Shown: positions 1 to 8,500 of the stretch, piece by piece
Layout: each line of letters opens with the position of its first letter
How positions within the stretch are numbered: the stretch's first letter is position 1
Assembly: GCF_000725805.1 (NCBI RefSeq)
Contig: NZ_KL647139.1
Span: forward strand, 1 to 37,176
Length of the DNA stretch: 37,176 nt
Direction of reading: 5' to 3'
Origin: Streptomyces xanthophaeus
GTDB taxonomy: Bacteria; Actinomycetota; Actinomycetes; Streptomycetales; Streptomycetaceae
Made by a program: the position numbers and the translations under genes
The notes under the pieces: generated by a model
What the model was told of the DNA's origin: nothing
Databases searched by the model: none
The model's input: the letters and a program-made list of their open reading frames with translations, nothing else

Positions 1-147
1 ACCCACGAGATGGGCTTCGCCCGCGAGGTCGGCGACAACCTCGTCTTCATGGACGGCGGCGTCGTCGTCGAATCGGGCAACCCCCGAGACGTCCTCGGCA
101 ACCCCCAGCACGACCGCACCAAGGCATTCCTGTCCAAGGTGCTCTGA
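1..147 (+). CDS. Amino-acid ABC transporter ATP-binding protein, C-terminal fragment
   Basis: The gene enters from outside the window, so only the last 48 residues and the TGA stop are visible. The fragment begins THEMGFAREV, the conserved stretch holding the H-loop histidine (residue 2 of the fragment) in GlnQ/GluA-type ATPases. It continues with FMDGG and VVESGNP, the usual C-terminal strand of polar amino-acid importers. Proteins of this family energise periplasmic-binding-protein-dependent uptake of glutamate, glutamine or similar amino acids at the inner face of the membrane. The substrate cannot be fixed from this fragment. A perfect 15-bp hairpin follows 36 bases after the stop, so this is either the last gene of its unit or a point of attenuation before permease genes that are not seen here. 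Confidence 0.88.
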   Translation, partial: THEMGFAREVGDNLVFMDGGVVVESGNPRDVLGNPQHDRTKAFLSKVL

Positions 148-183
148 CCCACAGCACACACCGGCACACGCCCGGCAGACGCC

Positions 184-217
184 CGAGGGGCGGTACGGAC
201 ACCCGTACCGCCCCTCG
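184..217 (+). terminator. Strong rho-independent-like terminator after the ABC ATPase
   Basis: Bases 184-198 (CGAGGGGCGGTACGG) pair perfectly with 203-217 across a four-base ACAC loop, giving a 15-bp stem. There is no clear T tract, which is usual for Streptomyces terminators. Confidence 0.85.
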
Positions 218-463
218 CGCATGCCCGGGCCGACCCGGAACACCAGGCGCAGGCGGCCCCGCCGGTGGTTTCCGGGAACCACCGGAGGGCGTGGTCCGTA
301 ATACTTCCCGTACCGCACGCGAGGTCCGGGACCCGGGGAGGGCAGGGCCGGCCAGGGCCCCGGCCCTGTCCGGATCAGCCGTCACGAACTCCCTCGTTCG
401 TAATACCCTCGAACCAGTCTCGGTCGTTACCGGGGCACTAATCCGCAGCCGTAAGGACTACAA
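218..463. promoter_or_regulatory. Gene-free region with two hairpins and a palindrome upstream of the CGNR gene
   Basis: No convincing coding region is seen here. Three inverted repeats stand out. A 9-bp stem joins 262-270 to 277-285 (CCGGTGGTT/AACCACCGG). A second 9-bp stem joins 343-351 to 360-368 (CAGGGCCGG/CCGGCCCTG). A palindrome ACGAAC-N6-GTTCGT lies at 384-401, about 60 bases before the start codon of the next gene, where an operator could sit. The motif GTAATAC occurs twice, near 298 and 400. Which of these, if any, is functional is inference. Confidence 0.4.
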
Positions 464-1093
464 GTGGAACTGGCCCATTACTCGGACTACGCCGTGCGCC
501 TGGTCAACACCGAGGAGCCGGCCCGCAACAAGGACTCGCTCACCTCGGTGGACGCCGTCCGCGCCCTGTTCGGCGCCAGTGTGCAGATGGCGCGCCGCGT
601 CACCGACACCGACGTCACCCGCTTCCGCAACGTCCGCGGCCGGCTGCGCACCGTCTTCGAGGCCGCCGACGGCGGCGACCACGCCCTCGCCGTCGACCTG
701 CTGAACTCCCTGCTCATGGAGTTCCCGGTCAGCCCGCAGATCAGCGGCCACGACAGCCCCAGCCCCGACGGCAGCCCGCACTGGCACATCCACCTCGCCG
801 ACCACCCCTCGAACGCCTCAGCGGGCTACGCCGCCATCGCGTCCATGGGCCTGGCCTTCCACCTCACCGAGCACGGCGCCGACCGCCTCGGCCTGTGCCA
901 GGCGGCGCCCTGCCGCAACGCCTACCTCGACACCTCCACCAACCGCTCCCGGCGCTACTGCTCCGACCGCTGCGCCACCCGGGCGAACGTGGCCGCCTAC
1001 CGCGCCCGCAAGCGGCGCGAGGCCGAGGGGTCCGCCCAGAGCGGCCGCAGCGCCGACACCGCCCAGGACAGCCGCGCCCTCAGCGAACGCTGA
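464..1093 (+). CDS. CGNR zinc-finger domain protein (ABATE-like N-terminus), putative transcriptional regulator
   Basis: The protein is 209 residues. The GTG start at 464 follows AAGGA at 453-457. The N-terminal region (about residues 1-130), with LVNTEEP and a helical repeat, matches the stress-response ABATE-like domain of CGNR proteins. The C-terminal zinc finger reads LCQAAPCRNAY, then RRYCSDRCATRANVAAY, giving the paired cysteines typical of the CGNR family, which ends in a basic YRARKRRE segment. The family is thought to bind DNA or RNA; no target is known from the sequence. The final 97 bases overlap the 3' end of sodX on the other strand, so the two transcripts would be mutually antisense. 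Upstream lies a palindrome that could be an autoregulatory site. Confidence 0.85.
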   Translation: MELAHYSDYAVRLVNTEEPARNKDSLTSVDAVRALFGASVQMARRVTDTDVTRFRNVRGRLRTVFEAADGGDHALAVDLLNSLLMEFPVSPQISGHDSPSPDGSPHWHIHLADHPSNASAGYAAIASMGLAFHLTEHGADRLGLCQAAPCRNAYLDTSTNRSRRYCSDRCATRANVAAYRARKRREAEGSAQSGRSADTAQDSRALSER

Positions 1094-1419
1094 TCAGGGG
1101 CGGCCGGCCGGAACCGCAGCACCGCCGTCGCCAGCACCAGCTCGTCGGGCACCGCCCCGTAGACGGTGCTGTCGCCGGTCTCGTTGTACGGGTTGTCGCC
1201 GAGCACCCACCACGAGCCGCCCGGCCGGCGCTCCACCGCCCGCTTGACGACCAGCAGGTCCTGCTGGAACGGGTGCCGCAGCACCACCACGGCACCCCGG
1301 CGCACGGACGCCCCGTAACGGACCACCAACCGGTCCCCGTGGAGCAGCGTCGGCACCATCGACGGCCCCGTCACCTCCAGCACTTCGAACGCAAACCGTC
1401 GGCGGCGGTTCTCCACCAT
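997..1419 (-). CDS. sodX: Nickel superoxide dismutase maturation protease SodX (S26/LexA-like signal peptidase fold)
   Basis: The protein is 140 residues. ATG at 1417-1419 follows GAGGAGG on the minus strand. It has the signal-peptidase core in order: GPSMVPTL with nucleophile Ser20, the general base Lys59 in VVKRAVE, and the LGDNPYNETGDS box near residues 73-84. It lacks the long periplasmic domain of LepB and any clear membrane anchor, which fits a soluble processing protease. In NiSOD-containing bacteria this enzyme removes the short propeptide of SodN so that the new N-terminal histidine can bind nickel. It is divergent from sodN with 170 bp between the start codons, and its last 97 bases overlap the convergent CGNR gene. 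The C-terminal tail after about residue 110 is arginine-rich and poorly conserved. Confidence 0.92.
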   Translation of the reverse strand: MVENRRRRFAFEVLEVTGPSMVPTLLHGDRLVVRYGASVRRGAVVVLRHPFQQDLLVVKRAVERRPGGSWWVLGDNPYNETGDSTVYGAVPDELVLATAVLRFRPAAPDQRSLRARLSWAVSALRPLWADPSASRRLRAR

Positions 1420-1589
1420 GCGACCTCCTCATCCTTCCCGCATGCTGCCGCACCGCCCCGTACGTTCGCTCACCGGTCCGACCGCGCGGCTGGACTTTTG
1501 TCCTAAGCCCATGGGGGCGACCGCGAAATCCGGTTCCCCAGCGAGTAATCTCCCCCTTGAGAAGACGATCACGAGGAGGACACACTCCA
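1420..1589. promoter_or_regulatory. Divergent sodX/sodN promoter region
   Basis: This 170-bp gap must hold both promoters. TAATCT at 1546-1551 is a possible -10 element for sodN, but I see no good -35 at the right distance. A small inverted repeat GGAC-TTTT-GTCC lies near 1492-1503. The sodN ribosome-binding site GAGGAGGA at 1573-1580 is very strong and fixes the start at 1590. Known sodN genes are induced by nickel; no nickel-sensor operator could be assigned here. Confidence 0.35.
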
Positions 1590-1985
1590 ATGCTTTCCCG
1601 CCTCTTCGCCCCCAAGGCGAAGGTCTCCGCCCACTGCGATCTGCCGTGCGGCGTGTACGACCCTGCCCAGGCCCGCATCGAGGCCGAGTCCGTCAAGGCC
1701 GTGCAGGAGAAGTACCAGGCCAACGACGACGCCGACTTCCGCGCGCGCGCCATCACCATCAAGGAGCAGCGCGCCGAGCTGGCCAAGCACCACGTCTCGG
1801 TGCTGTGGAGCGACTACTTCAAGCCGCCGCACTTCGAGAAGTACCCGCAGCTGCACGCCCTGGTCAACGACACCCTGAAGGCCCTCTCGGCCGCCAAGGC
1901 GTCGAACGACCCGGCGACCGGCCAGAAGGCGCTCGACCTCATCGCCGAGATCGACCGCATCTTCTGGGAGACCAAGGCCGCCTGA
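1590..1985 (+). CDS. sodN: Nickel-dependent superoxide dismutase precursor (SodN)
   Basis: The precursor is 131 residues with an ATG 9 bases after GAGGAGGA. Residues 1-14 are the propeptide. The mature enzyme starts at His15, with the nickel hook HCDLPCGVYDP giving ligands His1, Cys2 and Cys6 in mature numbering. The mature length of 117 residues is the family norm. The rest is the four-helix bundle that assembles into a hexamer. The enzyme dismutates superoxide in the cytoplasm after SodX trims the propeptide. It is adjacent to and divergent from sodX. The 3' UTR ends in a strong terminator and has the size and position of the small RNA that, in S. coelicolor, is cut from sodN mRNA to repress the iron enzyme SodF. 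Confidence 0.97.
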   Translation: MLSRLFAPKAKVSAHCDLPCGVYDPAQARIEAESVKAVQEKYQANDDADFRARAITIKEQRAELAKHHVSVLWSDYFKPPHFEKYPQLHALVNDTLKALSAAKASNDPATGQKALDLIAEIDRIFWETKAA

Positions 1986-2067
1986 TCCGGCGACCTGGAC
2001 CACCCCTTGCGCTGCTGGTCAGCGCAGACGAGAACGGCCCGACTGCTTCGCGCAGCCGGGCCGTTCC
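1977..2067 (+). ncRNA. Candidate s-SodF-type small RNA from the sodN 3' UTR
   Basis: In S. coelicolor a small RNA of about 90 nucleotides is processed from the 3' end of sodN mRNA and pairs with the sodF leader around its ribosome-binding site. Here the segment from the sodN stop to the terminator has the same length and position. It holds an unpaired, pyrimidine-rich CCACCCCTTGCG stretch at about 2000-2011 that could pair with a purine-rich Shine-Dalgarno region. It also has a local hairpin GCGCTG-CTGGT-CAGCGC at 2010-2026 and the terminator at 2032-2066. The exact 5' end is a guess based on the known size, and the target sodF is not in this window. Confidence 0.5.
2032..2066 (+). terminator. 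sodN terminator
   Basis: Bases 2032-2041 (GAACGGCCCG) pair with 2057-2066 (CGGGCCGTTC). An inner stem joins CTGC at 2043-2046 to GCAG at 2052-2055. It lies 47 bases after the sodN stop. Confidence 0.88.
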
Positions 2068-2126
2068 CGCGTGCCGCGGGCCCGCAGGCCACGGCACGGC
2101 CGGGCCCGACGGCCCGGCGGGGGTGA

Positions 2127-2312
2127 CTACTCGTCCTCGTCGTCCTCGTCGTCCAGCCGGGCCAGCCAGGTGGCCAGGCGTTCCACCGGGACCTCGAAGT
2201 CCGGGTTCAGGTCGACGAAGGTGCGCAGCTGCTCGGCGAGCCACTCGAAGGTGACCTCCTCCTCGCCGCGCCGCTTCTCCAGCTCCTCGATGCCGCGATC
2301 GGTGAAGTACAA
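2127..2312 (-). CDS. Small acidic-tailed protein, DUF6104-like
   Basis: The predicted protein is 61 residues, starting at TTG (2310-2312) so that it begins with YFTDRGIEELEKRRG after the initiator. GGAG lies six bases before this TTG on the minus strand. An upstream ATG in the same frame (2438) would add a proline/glycine-rich stretch without a good ribosome-binding site, so I reject it. The middle, VTFEWLAEQLRTFVDLNPDFEVPVERLATWL, is a compact helical domain that is highly conserved among Streptomyces; I match it from memory to DUF6104. The tail is almost entirely Asp/Glu. No function is known. It is divergent from the trypsin gene, with 119 bases between them. Confidence 0.75.
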   Translation of the reverse strand: MYFTDRGIEELEKRRGEEEVTFEWLAEQLRTFVDLNPDFEVPVERLATWLARLDDEDDEDE

Positions 2313-2431
2313 GTCGGGCTCCGTGCCGTGATGGGGGTGTTTCCCGCCAGGATAATCCGCGGGCACCCGAAGCCCTCCCGCCCCCGGCGCCCCCGGCGCT
2401 AGCCTGAATGCCTCACGAGCGGGGGGCGCGG

Positions 2432-4504
2432 ATGACACAGGGGCGCACGACCGGCTCGACGCGCGCCTACGAGCTCCTCGAACCCCTCGTCCAAGCGGCG
2501 ACCGTACGCGTCCACGCGCCCCCGGACGGGTATGGAACCCCCGGGACCGGGCCCACCTGGGGGAGCGGCTTCTTCATCGCTCCGGGCTGGGTCCTCACGT
2601 GTGCCCACGTGGTCGGTGAAGGGGGGGCCGCCGTGCGGCTGACCGGGCGCGAGGTCGGCATCACCTTCCAGTCCGGCCGGTACGCCGGCAACCGCGCGGC
2701 CACCGGCACGGTCACCGGCCGCGTGGAATGCGTCCTGCCCGAACGGCTGGACGACCGCCGCCCCGCCCCGCGGGCCCTGTGGGACCTGCCCGACCTGGCC
2801 CTCGTCCGGGTCCTGGCTCCCGTCTCGCACGCCTGCGTCTGGCTGACCGACCGCTCCCGGCCCCGCTTCGACGACGTCGCCTACTTCGGCTGCACCGAAG
2901 ACCTCGGCACGCCCGAGATCACCGGCCGCACCACCCGACTGCGCGGCACCGCGGGCAACGGCGCAGCCATCCGCCTCGGCGACGACGACGAGATCGCCCC
3001 CGGCATGTCCGGCGGCCCCGTCGTCGACCTCGCCCGCGGCGAGGTCGTCGGCGTGGTCAAGGCCCGGCGGCCCGCGGGCGGCGGCGGGCTGGCCGTCTCC
3101 GTCGTCCAGCTGCGCACCTTGCCCACCGCCGGGCGCGGCCAGACCGGGCTCTACCGCCGGGTCCTTCAGGCCCACGACCTGCACCACTACGACCAGCACC
3201 TCAGCGACCTGAACACCCGCCGGACCTGGACCGACGTGCACGGCGAACTCCCCCCGCCGGACGGCGGACCCCACGGCGGCCGCGCCCGGCTCACCCCGGG
3301 CGAGCGCACCACCCTGTGCGGGCTGCTCGCCGAACTGCCCCCGCCCGGCTCCTCGGAGGTCGTCCGGGCCCTGGTCGAGGCGGCGCGCGGCGAGGAGCCC
3401 GACCCGCACCCGCCCGCCCCGCTGAGCTGGCGCGACGGCCTCGGCCTGCTGTACGACCCGCCCGACGGGGCGGGGGAGGCCGCCGCGGTGCTCCGCTACG
3501 CGACGGACGTGAGCGTCGCCGACCACCGCGAGCCGCCCACCCCCGGCGCCGACGAGGAGCTGTGGGACTGGGTCCGCGCCACCGCCGAACGGCTGTGGCG
3601 GCCCCTGCGGCGGGAGCTCGGCGAGCGGCACGAACGGGGCCTCGCCGAACGCGAACGCCGCCGCCGGGCCGCCGCCGGACGGACCGGCCGCGGCCCGGCG
3701 CGGCCCGCCGGCGGGCTCACACCGGGGGCCTCGGTCCTCCTGGAGGTGTGGGCGCACGGCTGGGAGGACCTCTACGACTGGCGGGTCTCGGTCCTCGCCG
3801 GCCCGGCCCGCCCCGGCCTGGTCACCCCGGTGGACTCCGGCGTACGAGCCGCCCCCGCCCGGCTGCCGGAGGCCCTGCGGGCCCCCCTCGCCGAAGCCTT
3901 CCGGCGCTGCGACACCCACGAGGCGGCGGCCCTGCTCGAAGTCGCCGTGGAACCCGAGCTGTTCGGGCTGCCCGTGGACGAGTGGACGCTGGTGGGCGGG
4001 GCGCCGCTGGGCGTCCAGCGGCCCGTGGTGCTGCGCCGCCCCGTCGGCTGCCCCGGCCCCGACGCGGCCGCCCGTTGGGCGCGGGTGCAGACCGGCCCGC
4101 TCCTGGACGAACGGGCCGACTGCGTACGGGGCCGGCCGCGCAGCCCCTCCCCGCAGTGGCTCGCGGCGCTCGCGGACAACACCGTGCCCGTGCACTGCCG
4201 GGCCGCCGCGCTGGAGCCCACGCTGGGGTCACTGCATGCCGTACGGCAGGCCGGGTACGGGGTGGTGGTCTGTCGCCGCCCCCCGGCCGACCCGGGGGTG
4301 TCCTGCGCGCCGTTCCACCGGGGGCTGCGGGAGGAACTGGCCGAAGCGGGCCGGGCGCAGGCGCTGCCGCTGCGCCTCCAGGCGCTGCGCGGGAGGGCGT
4401 ACGGCGCGGACCCGGACGCGTACTGGGCGGCGGGGACCGCACTCGTGTGGGACGACCCGGCGCGGCCCCTGCCCGAGGACGAGCCGCTCCGGGGCGACCT
4501 GTGA
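2432..4504 (+). CDS. Trypsin-like serine protease fused to a VMAP-C-like domain (ternary conflict system component)
   Basis: The protein is 690 residues. The ATG at 2432 is preferred over ATG 2408 because GGGGGG sits five bases upstream. Residues 15-240 are a chymotrypsin-fold protease with an intact triad: His59 in TCAHVV, Asp121 in LPDLALV and Ser193 in GMSGGPVV. There is no signal peptide, so it acts in the cytoplasm. Residues around 285-370 (LTPGERTTLCGLLAELPP onward) look like an effector-associated or VMAP-M helical domain. The C-terminal 250 residues, with VEPELFGLPVDEW and the terminal ALVWDDPARPLPE, resemble VMAP-C. In VMAP ternary systems such proteins work with a MoxR ATPase and a vWA protein, which are exactly the next two genes. 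It leads the operon, with 22 bases to the MoxR gene. The protease substrate is unknown. Confidence 0.85.
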   Translation: MTQGRTTGSTRAYELLEPLVQAATVRVHAPPDGYGTPGTGPTWGSGFFIAPGWVLTCAHVVGEGGAAVRLTGREVGITFQSGRYAGNRAATGTVTGRVECVLPERLDDRRPAPRALWDLPDLALVRVLAPVSHACVWLTDRSRPRFDDVAYFGCTEDLGTPEITGRTTRLRGTAGNGAAIRLGDDDEIAPGMSGGPVVDLARGEVVGVVKARRPAGGGGLAVSVVQLRTLPTAGRGQTGLYRRVLQAHDLHHYDQHLSDLNTRRTWTDVHGELPPPDGGPHGGRARLTPGERTTLCGLLAELPPPGSSEVVRALVEAARGEEPDPHPPAPLSWRDGLGLLYDPPDGAGEAAAVLRYATDVSVADHREPPTPGADEELWDWVRATAERLWRPLRRELGERHERGLAERERRRRAAAGRTGRGPARPAGGLTPGASVLLEVWAHGWEDLYDWRVSVLAGPARPGLVTPVDSGVRAAPARLPEALRAPLAEAFRRCDTHEAAALLEVAVEPELFGLPVDEWTLVGGAPLGVQRPVVLRRPVGCPGPDAAARWARVQTGPLLDERADCVRGRPRSPSPQWLAALADNTVPVHCRAAALEPTLGSLHAVRQAGYGVVVCRRPPADPGVSCAPFHRGLREELAEAGRAQALPLRLQALRGRAYGADPDAYWAAGTALVWDDPARPLPEDEPLRGDL

Positions 4505-4526
4505 GCGGCAGGAGGGAGCAGCACCC

Positions 4527-5546
4527 ATGAACGACGAATGGCTCATCTACCGGGGTGTCGGCGAGCCCCACGACGGGATCGACGCCCTGCCCGACCCGCC
4601 GCCGTGGCGGGACTTCGACGGCGGGCCGGTCGGCGAGCCGGGCGGCCCTGCGGGGGAGGGCGCCGCATCGGACGGCTCCGTCGCCCGGCGGCTCGGGGCG
4701 CACCGGCAGGCAGCCGAGCTCCACCGGCCGGAGCCCGAGGAACTCGACGCCGTCAACGCGGCGCTGTACCTGCGCCGCCCCCTGCTCGTGACCGGCTTCC
4801 CCGGCACCGGCAAGTCCACCCTCGCGCACGCCGTCGCCCACGAGCTGAAGCTGGGCAGGGTGCTGCGCTGGCCCGTGGTCTCCCGGACCGTGCTCCAGGA
4901 CGGCCTCTACCGCTACGACGCCATCGCCAGGCTCCAGGACGTGCAGATCGCGGCCGGCGGCGGCGCCCCCGGCGGGGCGCCCGGCATCGGCAAGTACATC
5001 CGCCTCGGACCGCTGGGCACCGCCCTGCTGCCCACGGCCCGCCCGCGGGTGCTCCTGATCGACGAGCTCGACAAGAGCGACGTCGACCTGCCCAACGACC
5101 TCCTCAACGTCCTGGAGGAAGGCGAGTTCACCCTCCCCGAGCTGGAACGGGTCGCCGACACCGAGCCCGAGGTGCAGGTGCTCACCGACGACGGGGCGAA
5201 GGCGACCGTCCAGGACGGCCGGATCCGCTGCCGGTCCTTCCCCTTCATCATCCTGACCAGCAACGGGGAACGGGACTTCCCGGCCGCGCTGCTGCGGCGC
5301 TGCATCCAGCTCCGGCTCGGACAGCCCGGCGAGAAGCGGCTCGCCACCATGGTCCGGGCCCACCTCGGGGAGGAGGCCGCCCGCCTCGGGGCCGACCTGA
5401 TCCGGGAGTTCCTCAGCCGCTCCCAGACCGAACTCGTCGCCGCCGACCAACTGCTCAATGCCGTCTACCTCACCCACTACGCCGCCCCGCCCACCCGCGA
5501 GGACCTCGCCGACCTGCTCATCCAGCGCCTCGACCGCCCGAGGTGA
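4527..5546 (+). CDS. MoxR-type AAA+ ATPase
   Basis: The protein is 339 residues. ATG at 4527 follows GGAGGGAG at 4511-4518. Residues 1-55 are a proline/glycine-rich leader. The AAA+ core follows: Walker A GFPGTGKS with Lys96, a glycine-rich insert near 143-156, Walker B VLLIDELDK with Asp179 and Glu180, sensor 1 in IILTSNGERDFP, and an arginine-finger-like RRC motif. MoxR proteins are hexameric chaperone-like ATPases that remodel vWA-domain partners. The vWA protein begins only 6 bases downstream, and the VMAP-like protease ends 22 bases upstream, so this is the motor of the ternary system. The protein is cytoplasmic. Confidence 0.92.
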   Translation: MNDEWLIYRGVGEPHDGIDALPDPPPWRDFDGGPVGEPGGPAGEGAASDGSVARRLGAHRQAAELHRPEPEELDAVNAALYLRRPLLVTGFPGTGKSTLAHAVAHELKLGRVLRWPVVSRTVLQDGLYRYDAIARLQDVQIAAGGGAPGGAPGIGKYIRLGPLGTALLPTARPRVLLIDELDKSDVDLPNDLLNVLEEGEFTLPELERVADTEPEVQVLTDDGAKATVQDGRIRCRSFPFIILTSNGERDFPAALLRRCIQLRLGQPGEKRLATMVRAHLGEEAARLGADLIREFLSRSQTELVAADQLLNAVYLTHYAAPPTREDLADLLIQRLDRPR

Positions 5547-5552
5547 GGCGAC

Positions 5553-8500
5553 GTGCCCATCCGTGAACTGGCCGCCCTGCTGCGCGCCGCCGGGATCGAC
5601 CCGACCGCCGAGGAGCTCGCCGACGCCCTCTGGCTGGCCGGGAAGATCGGCCGGCCCGGGCCGGCCGGGCCGGAGGTGGCGCAGCCGGCCGTACAGGCGG
5701 ATGCCGAAGATCCGGTCAGCCTGCCCGGGGAGCCCGTACGCGGGACGGAGCCGGCCCGTCCGGAGGCTGAGGAACCGGTCAGCCTCTATGCCGCCGGAGA
5801 GCGCCGCGGCGCGGCCGCCGGTAGCGAACTGCCGGAAGAGGTGGGCGTACCCGTACGCGTGCCCCGCGCTGCCGCACTGCCGCGGATCCTGGAGATCCAG
5901 CGGGCCCTGCGCGCCCTCCAGCGCCACCGTGCGCCCGGCCCGCCCACCCGGCTGGTGCTCGACGAGGCGGCCACCGCGGAGGCCAGCGCCCGGGCCCTCG
6001 GGCTGATCATCCCGGTGCTGCGCTCCGACAGCCGCCGCGAGGCGACCGCCCGGCTGGTCATGGACGCCTCCCCGTCGATGGCGGTCTGGCAGGACATGTT
6101 CGAGGAACTGCGGTCCGTGTGCGAGCGCCTGGGCGCCTTCCGGGACGTACAGGTCCACTACCTGCACAGGCTCGCCGACGGAACGCCCGCGCTCGGCCGC
6201 TGCCCCCTGCCCGCCGCGGGCCTGCGCTCGGGCGACCAGCTGCGCGACCCGACCGGACGGGCGCTGACCCTGCTGGTCTCCGACTGCACCGGACCGCTGT
6301 GGCGCGAGGGCCAGGCGCAGCGGCTGCTGCACCGGTGGGCCGAATGCACCCCCTGCGTGGTCGTCCAGCCGCTGCCGCAGCGGCTGTGGGGCCGCAGCTG
6401 GCTGCCGACCGAACGGGGCAGGCTCTCCCGGATCGAGGGCGGCGGGGGGAAGCTGAAATTCCGCTCGGACCGGCCGCCGCGCCCCGGGCGGCCCGACGGC
6501 GGCCTGGCCGTGCCCGTGCTGCCGCCGAGCGCCAGTGCGCTCGGCGCGTGGGCCCGGCTCGTCGCCGGGCTCGGCACCGGCCCCGTACCGGCCGAGGTGG
6601 GCCGGGTGCTGGCCGCGCACCCGTCCGCCCCCGCCCCGCCGCCCGCCGCCGCACGGCCCCCGCGCGAGCTCGTACGGCGCTTCCGCTCCTCGGCCGCGCC
6701 GCGCGCCGTCCAGCTGGCCGTGTACCTGTCCGCCGCCCCGCTGACGCTGCCCGTGATGCGGCTGGTGCAGCGCACGATGCTGCCGGACTCCGAACCCTCG
6801 GATCTGGCCGAGGTGCTGCTGAGCGGACTGCTGCGGCGCAGCGGACCGGCTCCGGCCCAGTGGTACGAGTTCGTCCCCGGGGTGCAGGACGTCCTGCTGG
6901 GACCGCTCGGGCGGGACGAGGCCGCGCTGGTGCTCAAGCACTGCTCGGAGTACGTCCTGGCGCATTTCGGCCGCGGCGTGCGCAATTTCCCCGCCCTCGC
7001 CGTCTCCCAGCTGACCGGGGCGCCGGCCGGGGCGGACCCCGACGGCCCGCAGGAGCCCGAGCGGCTGCCCGCGGGGCCGCTCCCGCAGGCCTTCGCCCAG
7101 GTGTCGGCCAAGGTCGTACGCCGCTACCTGCCGGACGTCCCCGGCCTGCCGGGCACCACCGCGGGCGACGGCCCCGAGGCGCGCCCGGCCGCCCGTCTGG
7201 CCGCGCCGGCCGCCGACGCCCCGGCGGCCGGCCGGGCCTGGGCGGTACGCACCGCCCGGGACCGGCTCGCCGACGCGGAGGCCGAGGCGGACACCCGCGC
7301 GCTGTACGAGGCCGTGGCGGTGCTGCGCCGGGCGGTCGCGGCCCCGGCCGGGCCGGAGGACCCGCCGGAGGAGGCCGAGACCGAACTGGCTCAGGCGCTG
7401 CTGCAGTTGTGGGCGGCCGAGGGCGGCCCGGAACTCCTCGCCGAGGCCGAACGGGCCGTGACCGGGCTGGTCACGGCCCCGGCCCGGCTGGCCCGCGGCC
7501 GCGCCCTGTACGAGCGGGCCCTCGCGGGGGAACCCGACGCGGAGCTGCTGGCCGCCGCCGACCGGGAGTTCGCCGCGGCGGGCGCCGTGGCGGACCCGGC
7601 CGGCCCGTTACGGGGCGCCTGCGCCGTGCGGCGGGCGCAGACCCTGATCAGGCTGAGCGAACTCCGCGACGACCCGGGCGCGCTCCGCGAAGCCCGAGCC
7701 ACCCTGGAACCCCTGGCAGGCCCCGCCCCGACGCCGGGCCGCCCTCCCGCCCCGCCCCCAGGCGCGGCCACAGCCCCCGGCGCGGGCCCTGCCTCGGGCC
7801 CCGGCTCGGGCCAGGGCTCGGGCCCCGGCTCGGGCCCTGCCTCGGGCCCCGGCTCGGGCCCAGGCTCCGCCTCGGGTGCGACTCCAACTCCTGGCGTGGG
7901 CGGGCCCGCCCCGGCCCCGGGCCGTTCTCCGGCCGGAGCCTCCGCCCCCGGCACGGCCTCTGCCCCGGGCACGACCCCGACCACCGGCGCGGGCCCCGGC
8001 GCGGGCGCGGCCACTGACCCGGGCGGGGCCCCGGCCCCTGGCCCGGGCCCCGCCTCGGCCACTGACCCGGGCGGGGCCCCGGCCCCTGGCCCGGGCCCCG
8101 CCTCGGGTGCGGCCCCGGGCGTGGGCCCGGCCCCCGGTCCTGCCTCGGGCCCGGGCCCGAGTACGGGCGGGGGCTCTGTTCCGGGCAGTGGCTCTGGCCC
8201 GGCCCCTGCTCCTGGACAGGCCGCTTCCCCGGGCGCGGGCCCCGCCTCGGGCGCGGCCCCGGGTCCCGGTGCCGGCGAGGGCTCCGGCTCCCCCGCTGCC
8301 GCGGGCGAGGGCCCTGCCCCGGGTGCGGCCGCGGACCCCGGCCCTGCCTCCGGCACGGGCACGGGCACCCCCGTGGGGGGTGGAGGGCGGTCCGGGGGCG
8401 GGGCGTACGCCGGGGCACGGTCGTACGCGCGCGCCGGGGCCGAACTGCACCTGGCGCTCGGCCGGGTGCTGCTCGCGCTCCTGGCCCGCACCTCCGACCC

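Noticed and set aside
2313..2438. Longer start (ATG 2438) for the DUF6104-like gene
   Set aside because: The extra 42 residues are Pro/Gly-rich, and the TTG at 2310-2312 has a well-placed GGAG and gives the conserved N-terminus.
3822..6965. Open frame of about 1000 codons on the minus strand opposite the protease, MoxR and vWA genes
   Set aside because: It crosses three well-supported genes and has Gly/Arg/Pro-rich composition without motifs.
7796..8106. Possible CRISPR-like or clustered repeat array
   Set aside because: The repeats are contiguous or degenerate coding repeats in frame with the vWA gene, with no unique spacers of regular length.
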